A DNA stretch of 45,864 bases from Mnemiopsis leidyi. Its lineage: Eukaryota; Ctenophora; Tentaculata; Lobata; Bolinopsidae. Shown here piece after piece: positions 33,225 to 42,400 of the stretch; the stretch's first letter is position 1; each line of letters opens with the position of its first letter. The notes under the pieces were generated by a model. It searched no databases, was not told the DNA's origin, and was given only the letters and a program-made list of their open reading frames with translations. Made by a program: the position numbers and the translations under genes. The stretch lies in assembly GCA_000226015.1 (NCBI GenBank), contig JH153292.1, positions 90,627 to 136,490 on the forward strand. The letters are read 5' to 3'.

Positions 33225-33877
33225 TCTAATCCAATCTAATCCAACATACGTACGTTTTTACGTTTTGGTACGTTTTGGAGAGTTTGGCAGTTCATGCACG
33301 GGACAAATGCATCGTGTGCAACCTCCCCAAGCTCAGCAGTGAGTTGTCGTTTTGTGGAGTGTATCCCGGAACTGGTGGAGTGTCTGGGTATTGCTCCAAG
33401 AAACATTCAAGACCAGCCTTGAAGTTCCCGAGTGTGGTGAGACTATGAAGTTCAGGTGGCAAAAGATTGAAGAGCCGAGCTACTCCAACTCTAAAGGTGC
33501 CGTCGTAATGTGATCTTACTGACAGTTGGGCGCTCTTGCTCACAGCTGGGATTTCTGCTTTCAAACCATGCCTCTGGTGCATTTAAAAGGTGAACCCAAC
33601 GTCATTCGGAGCTTCATCTTGCAGAATCTACTACAAATGAATGATACAATAGCGGTCCCGTCTCCTCTGAAGTGACATCAGCTTCAGTTTCTGTAGTCTC
33701 TCCCAGTATTAAAGCTCTTTACAGCCCAAGATCTTGTTGGTGAATAATTGCTGACCGCTGTACATTCTCAAGCTTTTTGAGAGAGGACAGCAGTACTCTA
33801 ACTTTGGTCTCACCATGCTTTTATACAGCGTCAGCATAACTGTCGGAGAGCGGTCTTTGAAAGCACTCAATGTCCAT
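33225..33877 (-). mobile_element. LINE remnant, ORF2 C-terminal part and 3' tail
   Basis: Minus-strand fragments of non-LTR ORF2: YKSMVRPKLEYCCPLS near the gap edge, then ERLQKLKLMSLQRRRDRY out of frame, then an open block at 33292-33582 with VSKSAQLSVRSHYDG, RVGVARLFNLLPPEL and FKAGLECFLEQY. A GGATTAGATT-type repeat at 33225-33245 looks like the 3' tail. Several frame breaks show a dead copy. The upstream part continues across the gap at 35180-35582. Confidence 0.82.
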
Positions 33878-34714
33878 NNNNNNNNNNNNNNNNNNNNNNN
33901 NNNNNNNNNNNNNNNNNNNNNNNNNNNNNNNNNNNNNNNNNNNNNNNNNNNNNNNNNNNNNNNNNNNNNNNNNNNNNNNNNNNNNNNNNNNNNNNNNNNN
34001 NNNNNNNNNNNNNNNNNNNNNNNNNNNNNNNNNNNNNNNNNNNNNNNNNNNNNNNNNNNNNNNNNNNNNNNNNNNNNNNNNNNNNNNNNNNNNNNNNNNN
34101 NNNNNNNNNNNNNNNNNNNNNNNNNNNNNNNNNNNNNNNNNNNNNNNNNNNNNNNNNNNNNNNNNNNNNNNNNNNNNNNNNNNNNNNNNNNNNNNNNNNN
34201 NNNNNNNNNNNNNNNNNNNNNNNNNNNNNNNNNNNNNNNNNNNNNNNNNNNNNNNNNNNNNNNNNNNNNNNNNNNNNNNNNNNNNNNNNNNNNNNNNNNN
34301 NNNNNNNNNNNNNNNNNNNNNNNNNNNNNNNNNNNNNNNNNNNNNNNNNNNNNNNNNNNNNNNNNNNNNNNNNNNNNNNNNNNNNNNNNNNNNNNNNNNN
34401 NNNNNNNNNNNNNNNNNNNNNNNNNNNNNNNNNNNNNNNNNNNNNNNNNNNNNNNNNNNNNNNNNNNNNNNNNNNNNNNNNNNNNNNNNNNNNNNNNNNN
34501 NNNNNNNNNNNNNNNNNNNNNNNNNNNNNNNNNNNNNNNNNNNNNNNNNNNNNNNNNNNNNNNNNNNNNNNNNNNNNNNNNNNNNNNNNNNNNNNNNNNN
34601 NNNNNNNNNNNNNNNNNNNNNNNNNNNNNNNNNNNNNNNNNNNNNNNNNNNNNNNNNNNNNNNNNNNNNNNNNNNNNNNNNNNNNNNNNNNNNNNNNNNN
34701 NNNNNNNNNNNNNN
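33878..34714. other. Assembly gap (837 N)
   Basis: Run of N. Open frames reported across it have no meaning. Confidence 1.
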
Positions 34715-35009
34715 GCTGATCTCCCTGATTAAGCCTCTACTCGATTTTTGAAATAAAAGTTTCCTAGCTGCATATGCTTAATCTCGACTGTAGAAACATG
34801 CACATTTTGCATCTTGATTTTTGAATCTAACAGTGTTGCGAATGTGTAACTACTGTTTATCTCGATGTTCATTATCATCAAAGTACTTCAAATTTTTGTC
34901 TATAATAGCCCGCTGAAAGTTCGGGCTAGCTACCATGTATATTTTATTTTTTTTAAAATTTAATATCAAAATTCAAAAAATTTTCTTTTAGTTTTAGACA
35001 GAAATTATC

Positions 35010-35179
35010 CAGTCCCGGTCCCGGTTATAATCCCGGTCCCGGTTACAGTCCCGGTCCCGGTTACAGTCCCGGTCCCGGCTACAGTCCCGGTCCCGGCAAA
35101 ATCCCGGTCCCGGCCATTTTTACCAATCCTGGTCCCGGTCCCGGTCCCGGCTGAAAAAGCGATCCCGGTCGATCCTTGG
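35010..35179 (-). repeat. GC-rich minisatellite element, copy A
   Basis: Read on the minus strand it begins CCAAGGATCGACCGGG, passes a CCGGGA run, and then repeats the 18-base unit CCGGGACCGGGACTGTAA with a fixed order of variants (...ATTTTG, ...ACTGTAG, ...ACTGTAA twice, ...ATTATAA). The same order recurs at 45676-45864, so this is a dispersed element and not a local expansion. It interrupts the LINE directly after the reverse-transcriptase residues EWSRNNQ. Confidence 0.88.
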
Positions 35180-35582
35180 TTGTTCCTTGACCACTCTATG
35201 ACTGAGTTCAGGTCTTCTTGAAGAAGTTCAACACAGGGAAGCCCCTTAATCGCTCCAATCAGTTTCGTGTCGTCAGCGAAACTAAAACCTTCGCTAAAGT
35301 TAATGGTGCTCAGTAGGTCATTGATGTAAAGCACAAACAGGATAGGTCCCAACACCGTTTCTTGAGGTACTCCACTCAATACTGTCTGAAAAGACGTTGA
35401 CGAGATGATATCCGTCTAACGTTCTAACGAAACGTTCTCTCTCTCTCTCCCCAGGAGAGCAGCAATGCTGCGAGCCACGCAGGAGTCGGGTAACATCTCG
35501 ACAAAAAAGACGACTTCTGCCCATCTACAACAACGGTCTGTTTTCTGTTACCCAAGAACTCTTTGAACAGATTACTTCAACA
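35180..35582 (-). mobile_element. LINE remnant, reverse-transcriptase core
   Basis: The minus strand encodes FLGNRKQTVVVDGQKSS, then after an apparent insertion of about 100 bases SGVPQETVLGPILFVLYIND and GFSFADDTKL, which are the thumb-proximal and catalytic FADD motifs of non-LTR reverse transcriptase. It is broken on one side by the hAT element (35583) and on the other by the GC-rich element (35179). Probably the same LINE copy as 33225-33877. Confidence 0.85.
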
Positions 35583-35836
35583 CAGCCACGTAGCCAGGAT
35601 TTTTAACCTGGGGGGGCTAAGCCCCAACTCCAATTTTACCGATTCTCAATTTAATTAATTAATTTTAATCTCAATTTTTCGACAATTTATTAATCTTAGT
35701 TAAGTTTAAGATGCCACCTGATCATTTGTTTAAGGCAGTTAGACGCTTTAGTGGCAGTGTGATAATGGAATGTTTTACAGAAAAATACCAGGGAACTCCA
35801 AATTCTACATATAAAATAAGTTCAAAATTTCTAATA

Positions 35837-36242
35837 TTAAACTTTTAATCGACGGGGTTTTCTTTTCCACTTGATCAAAAATTGTTCAAAATTTATTTTA
35901 CGTGTGATCTCCTTCTCAAAATGTAGGACAGTCATACTTCCTTGCCTGTATGGAGTCAGTCTTCTGCGACAGTGTGTATCGACTCTCTTTCTAGCGGAGA
36001 AGACACACTCAGCTGTGGACGTGGCGGTGGAGTAGCCGGCTGTGATAGCACAACAGTATAACAGTGCTCTTAGAACTCTGATGGTAGGGCGACTCTCGAT
36101 GAATTTGAGTAACCTATCAGCGAAGAAGAGGGACTCGTCCTCCAGAAGACCATCAAACTGTTGTAGTAAGAGGCCCTTGAATAGTCTGCATTCACTTCTT
36201 AGATCGTCTTTAGCATCGGCTGGTAGAGTAAATTGTGAATAT
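35837..36242 (-). pseudogene. hAT transposase, C-terminal dimerisation domain
   Basis: An open stretch of about 135 codons ends at a TAA (35837). It reads LPADAKDDLRSECRLFKGL, RLLKFIESRPTIRVLRALL, TSTAECVFSARKRVDTH and RLTPYRQGSMTVLHFEKEI. The Thr-Ala-Glu-x-x-Phe-Ser block is the hallmark of the hAT dimerisation region. The catalytic core that should precede it is missing. Confidence 0.85.
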
Positions 36243-36756
36243 CAATAGACGTTGGTTTAAGATCTCGATAATAATCGCTTACCACTGGACTGATTCGCAT
36301 AAATTGCAGTTGAGTTTGATTGCAGTTGTCGAGCCCCACTTTGAGTATTGGGCTGAAAAGTCGTGAAATTTTATATAAGCAGTTCAAAGTACTAAAAAAA
36401 TTAATTTTTGAGGCAATTCATCAATCAATCTAAAAAAAGTAATACTTACACGATTTTGGTGGTTGTGTAGCTACAATCAAGTAATATCAAAAGCTTAACC
36501 GGCATGCAGCATTATGTAGATATGGTTGAAATTGTTTAAGGACACAACTAATAACCAAAATCCGGGGCAAAACAGTGAGGGTCGACTTGATTACGAATAC
36601 ACAAAAATGCACAATATACGGAGACGCTAGCCACGCCACAATTCTTAGGGGCTAGTGAGTAGGGCTCAACTGATGTAGCAATTAGCGCAGCTTAGTAGAA
36701 AGTCGATAGAAATTTAGTTTCAAAACGCACAAACTTAAACTTAATGAAAATTATAC

Positions 36757-36906
36757 CTGGGCTGGCAAGGGAATGTTTGCACCTGCTGCTAAATCTGGTT
36801 GTTGTTGTTGGGTCACATTCTGATTGTCGGGCTGGGCTGGCAGAGAGACATTTGCTGAGTTGTTTCTCCTTGCCGGACCGAAAGAAAGTAGTAGTTGTCT
36901 AGGCAT
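36757..36906 (-). pseudogene. hAT transposase, N-terminal exon
   Basis: Fifty codons starting MPRQLLLSFGPARRNN, rich in Pro, Gln and Asn, and ending at a good donor (CCAG|gtataa). A start of the LLSFG type is common in ZMYM1-like hAT transposases. What follows toward 36250 has no catalytic motif. Confidence 0.55.
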
Positions 36907-37360
36907 GTAATCGGCACTCTCAGAGCTCAGACAAAATTTCGGCACAAGCAAAATCGTCAAGTAAAACGGCTTTCTCGTCATACCTGGAGCAGGCAGACCA
37001 CAAGACGCTCCGGGCTCCTAGAACTGTCAAGTATCACTATTTTTGAGTGTTTACTAAGCACTCTAGCACGTTTGAATTCTTCCTACGAAAGTTTTGGTAA
37101 AGGATCGAATTTTAACCGCATAAATTTCATAGTGTTGGGATTTTTTCTCAGTAATTTTTCCTTCCCCGGTGAAAGTTTCAGGGGGGCTTGGCTCATCTCA
37201 GGGGGGGCTTAGCCCCCCTAGCCCCAGGCTGGCTACGTGGCTGAGGACCATCACCCAAGGTCAAGAGAAATAAGTCATTAATGTTACCACTTTAGCAGCG
37301 TCACTCGTTCACGTTGCACAAGATTGATATCGTTATACCAGTCTGCTGTTATGGTTTCTA

Positions 37361-37756
37361 TCATCATCATGACAAAACCCCTCTAAATGTCAGACGTAAA
37401 TAACCATAATGACATCATCACAGTCGTTACCCCCCCCCCCTACTTCATGTAAAAAACTGATTTTAGGTTTTTTTAATTTGCAGTCATTTTTAAAATTTTG
37501 TATACTAAGTCAGTGAAAACACAGTATTTCACCAAATTTCTAAATCAAAATTTTAACTTGAAATTTTTCTTCAGATTTTGTAAAATTCTGATAAAATTTT
37601 TCAAAAGAAATCAAAAACTTTCAAAAAAATCCTAAACATTGTTGATGACATCATCATTAGCCAAATCCCCCTCCCCCGGCCCCCCTCGTCATCAATCGTC
37701 ATCATTTGGCAACCCCCTCCCCCCTCTAGGTTATGACGTCATATGTGAACGACCCC
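37361..37756. mobile_element. MITE-like element, copy 2 (one end missing), inverted
   Basis: The reverse complement resembles 19729-20119 through most of its length. It shares ccataatgaca-tcatcacag, the A/T-rich centre, the ccccctccccc block and the end tgacgtcatatgtgaacgac with cccc then TTA. The other terminal inverted repeat and about 60 bases are lost at the left edge. Confidence 0.85.
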
Positions 37757-39030
37757 TTATCAATTATTCCGATATCGTTTACAATAATCTGCAAAACAAA
37801 AAGAAACAACAAAGTTCACTGATCACAAGGTCTACAAAATCTTACACCTAAACAAGCAATTGAGTACTCATTCAAAATTTTCTATTCTCACGGTCATTTA
37901 AAACTCGCCTCAGCCAAAACGAAATACGATATAGTATCATAGTTCTGCTCGATAATATCTATATCATGATAATATTTTCTGATCTTCATAGAAATGTTCC
38001 TGGTTAAATATCTCACACATGAATATCGTAATCAATACCTAAGTTTTTCACAAGCTGTTTTAGTGTAAACTTTGATAACTCAACAATATAAATCGAAATT
38101 CTTTTTGTACTTACAGGCTATTTCAGACACTGTGACTGTAATATACTGTATAAACAAATGCTAAGTTAGAAACTGAAAGCATAAATCGACGAGTGATACA
38201 GTATCTAAAAGCTTAAAGCGCTGCTGTATAAAGTAGATCGAATTAATAATTTAATATCCTAAAATCCTTTAGTAAAGTACCTCAATAAAAAGCGATTAGG
38301 TTCAGGCTGAAGTAATTCGTACAACTTGTTGATATAATGATATTTTTGGGTTTGCTTTGCCTTTTTTCCTAATTTGGTGACGTTTAACCTCAAGATTAAA
38401 GTTGCCTCGATCGTCATTAAAAAGATCAAGCGTTGAGATCATAACCTTGTTTACTGTGCAAACCTTCAAAATTGCTATGATTATGATTAAGCCTAAAATC
38501 CACGAAAAATTAGACTAATTTAATTTAAATCTAAATATCTGACATCGCGATGAGTGCTGAAATAATCAGGCATCAGCACAGGTAATACAAGCATATATAC
38601 ATAATGACATAATCCATATCATGGTTTAAATGTACAAAAAAAGAGATTAAGTTCTTATACTAGATCATGCGCACAATTTCCAGGAATAACGGAAAGTGGA
38701 AACAAGATATCTTGAAGCTGGTCGCTACAGTAAAGACCAAGCTCTGCCGGAACAATGATGTCAAACTTTTGGTTACTAACATGAACATAAAATCTGTAAA
38801 AACACTGTACGGGTACCCCTGGTCTAAGGAAGGTTTGGGAGGTCCCTTAATCTATACAAATCTCTCCCCATAGTAAATCATCTAAACACGATACCATACA
38901 CAGCGCACTCAGCCCTTCATCTCGAAATGTCTAGGCTACTCATCCCGGATTATATTGCATTTTCACAGTCCAACTTGACCGTTATCTCGAGTAGAATGAA
39001 GATGTGTCAGGATCTTTAGTAATCATCATC
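37757..39030. other. Intergenic, no gene seen
   Basis: AT-rich. The open frame 38667-38873 has no recognisable product, and no splice or composition support. Confidence 0.45.
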
Positions 39031-39063
39031 GTCACTGGCAACACGCTGTGTCACCTACAAGAT

Positions 39064-39252
39064 CGGAGTAGGAATAGACAGTTACTTGTAGACAGTTACT
39101 TGTAGGGATGAGGTGTAACTGTATTGATACGTGATAACTGATACGTTGTATTGATACGTGATAACTGATACGTTGTGCAGCTGTGATGAGGTGTATTGAT
39201 GACGTGATAACTGGTACGTTGTATTGATACGTGATAACTGATACGTTGTGAA
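39064..39252. repeat. 27-bp minisatellite within a longer duplication
   Basis: Two pairs of a 27-base unit (tattgatacgtgataactg plus atacgttg) at about 39122-39175 and 39190-39248. Each pair is preceded by gatgaggtgta, and a 16-base duplication (gacagttacttgtag) precedes both. The array lies 3' of the serine-rich gene, probably in or just past its 3' untranslated region. Confidence 0.85.
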
Positions 39253-39456
39253 GGGGCCAGGGATTACGGCTTGTGGGAAGTTCTTCGTGGAAATACTTGA
39301 CCGTGACTTTGAAGTGATCATTAACGCCTCGCCGCATCAATTGATGGTCTATTCATATTGCATCCCAAGATATCTGATCTATTATGTTGGGTATCTCTAA
39401 TGGGTATCTCTATCTAAATAATCTCCAATGGATCTGAGGGCAGATCCTGGTCAGCT

Positions 39457-42400
39457 TCAAGCCTCCTCAGAGAACTCCGAGGTGGAAGGGAAGGTGGGGA
39501 GAGTACTGCCCGAACTGGTTCCGAAAAGTTCAGTGATTACACTTGGCCCTCTGTCGCTGGTTGGTGAAACAGGAACCTCAATGTTATCTCCTTTAGAAAC
39601 ACTAGAAACAGATACAGGGTCTGGTGAAACAGGTGTCTCAGTACCGTGGGACACACTCTGAGAGACTGATGCTGTGTCTGGCTGGTGTATCTGCTCCCCT
39701 GTAGCTGACTTGGATTGGATAGAGACACTTAGATCGGGTCCTGATATTTGAGTGTTGGAGGAGCCTGGACTCTCAGTATTCCAGGAAGGAATAGACAAGT
39801 TGTTTATGTTAGGAGATTTTTGTGGTTCTTTACCACTAAAAGATAATTCTGATGAGGGGGTTTGTGACAGATCGTGCAATTTCTCAACATGACCTCCTGC
39901 TTCTACAGTCGAAGAGTAGGAGTCAGAGACCAGTTCCTGCCTCGCTACCTTAGACTTAGAGACAACCGTTTTATCTTCTTTTCTCCCTCCCAAATTAGAA
40001 CCAGATTCTCCTTTGACTAGGGATGGTCCAGAGCAAAAAGACGAGCCTGAAAATGTCGATATTGTACTTCCAGATGAAGTATCGAACAGTTGACTAATCA
40101 AATTTGAGGCCTGCTTCTTATCATCAGCATAGTTCTTGAAGCTTCCGTTAGAAGAAATTTTTTCGCTCCTAGAGATACTTTGGTGGATTGGAATAGTGCT
40201 TGCATTGGAAACACTTTGCTGAATTGAAACCACACTTTTCGTCTCCACCTTATGCTCAGAGAACACCTCTTCTTTTATTTCAGAGTCAGATATCACTTCC
40301 TCCTTTATTTCACAGTCAGTGACCACTTCCTCCTTTATTTCAGTGTTGGAGACCGGTACTGATTCCGCCTTCATTTCAAAACCAGAGACCACCTTCATTT
40401 TTACTTCAGGATCAGAAATTGATTCCTTTTTCATTTCAGAATCAGGGATCGCTTTCTTTTCAGCTAAAGATACTCTGGAGCTGGAACATGAGTCCGAAAT
40501 TGTAGAGAGACTGCTGCCAGATGAAGTGCCAAACAGTTCGCTTATGAATGAGATTTGCTTCTTTACTTCGGTCAAGGGAACCTGCAACGATGATATATCA
40601 TGATTAGAGGCTACTTCTTCCTTTCTCAGTCCGATGTCAGTTATCCCATCTTTCTCCTCTTTTCCAGAATCAAGGACCGCCTCTTTCTCGTCAGGAGATA
40701 ATCTAGAGTTTGAACAAGAGTTCGAAAATGTAGGAAGAGTACTTCTAGATGAAGTGCCAAACAGTTCGCTTATAATCGAATTCTGCTTTTTAAGCTTATC
40801 ACCAGCATCACCATACGCCTGGCCTTTCTCGTTTAACCGCAAAGACTTGTGGTTATCTTCGGAACTACGTGATATTTGTGAATCCTTGACATCAATTCTA
40901 CCAACATCATCAGTAGATTGCTTTAGTGACCGAGAATCTGATACAGTTGGATTAACGGTTGAGGTTGAGGAATGTGACATGGAACGTCTTTTGGAAACTC
41001 TAAGTGATTCGGTGGAGGAAGCTATTGTATCTTGCAATTCAAAGTTTGAAAGTGGATCACTTATGAAATCATCAATTTCATCCAAGCAGATTTTCGAGTT
41101 TTTAGATGATTCTGGGTCAGGCGAACTAGGATCTGTTTTAGGACTGCAAGATTCTTTGGCTGAACTGTTAGTGTTAGACCGAAACTTAGACTTAGAGCCT
41201 GAACCTAAATTTGTCTCCTTATTTTTAATTGAGGGGCTGTTTCTGAATGATAATGCTGATATTCTTGATAGTGATGCAGCCCTTCTTTTCACAGTATTGA
41301 GAAGGCTCAGGTCTGAGGACGTGTCTTGTGTTGCTGGCAGAGACACTGATATCATATTTGCGGTTTCTTCACCGGTTTTTGGTGAGTTCTTCTTCGATCC
41401 CATTTGTGACACCCATTCACTTATCTGTGACAATGAAACGTGAGTGATTGAGCATGAGAGTGTATAAATAAAAAGAAAATATGAAATGCTCTGGCTCAAT
41501 GCATCGACTATGGACAAATCTAACGAATTATAAAATTCATCAAATTTCGCGATTCACAAAAATTGAAAGCACAAAAATCGAGGTAAAAAGTAGAATCAGG
41601 GAAACACAACAGTTCATTTTACAAACCGTGTCTGAGAAGCGAATTCTTCTGTTGGGGTCTTTACTCTTGCTACTTTCAGTAGATAAGATACTTTGTGTGG
41701 GGGACATGACCTTCGTTAGCTGCGTCGCTGAAGCGTCTGAAACGTATGAACCTACTAAAGGTTAGTGAATCACTCATGCAAAGCACAACTCTTAAGTTCG
41801 AACTCATATTCTTATATTGTTCAACAAAACTAATTGAGGCACTTTGAAATGTATTTGTAGCACCAATATTCTATAGACCTGGCACCACAATCCCTCCTCA
41901 ACAACTGCAAGAAAAATTTACAATTGCTTACGTCGCACAAATAAGTTTTAAAACATAAAGGTAAAAGGTAGTGTGTGTAGACTAACTGGTAGTGGTGTCT
42001 GAGCCGTTACTTTTGGCGCTGTGGATGCTTACTTCACTCTCATTGTCACTTCCAGCAGGATCCTGTAAAGACAAGTTGTCACATTCTTAAATAGCGCTAG
42101 CAGGTTTAAATTTACAAATACGATCACGAATAGTATCTTGCTTATTTATCATGAGTTGTCATGGTTTAGTGGGAAAATGTTTCATTTACATCCGAACAAC
42201 GTTGTACTATAAGTATTTAGTATAGACATAGTGATCTTGGAGAATTTAAGGATTTTTAAAACTTAACAACCGTAACAAATCAAAGAAAATCATCTACGAT
42301 TAACACCAAAGGAAAATCTTCACGACATCCCACATATTGTATAATCCTTATACACGTAGGATTCAGTATACGTTTAAACTTATTACACCATCAGAGCGTG

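Larger units (their letters stand above)
35583..37243 (-). mobile_element. hAT DNA transposon, internally deleted
   Basis: 1,661 bases bounded by inverted repeats that start CAGCCACGTAGCCAG on both sides and run into G-rich GGGGGGGCTAAGCCCC blocks. The CAG start is typical of hAT. The transposase on the minus strand survives in two pieces (see the separate entries for its first exon and its C-terminus). I see no 8-base target duplication (left cttcaaca, right aggaccat). It is inserted in the LINE. Confidence 0.85.

Noticed and set aside
33815..34751. Two open frames of about 300 codons
   Set aside because: Almost entirely N; no information.
37244..37360. Continuation of the LINE between the hAT and the second MITE
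   Set aside because: The minus strand gives LLTLGDGP near the hAT edge, compatible with reverse transcriptase, but stops and weak similarity prevent a call.
39032..39340. Minus-strand frame with ISYHVSIQ repeats
   Set aside because: Generated by the 27-base minisatellite, downstream of the gene's stop.
40634..41443. Plus-strand frame of 269 codons opposite the serine-rich gene
   Set aside because: Shadow of a codon-biased, repeat-rich minus-strand exon; the minus strand has matching splice borders and the internal motif repeats.
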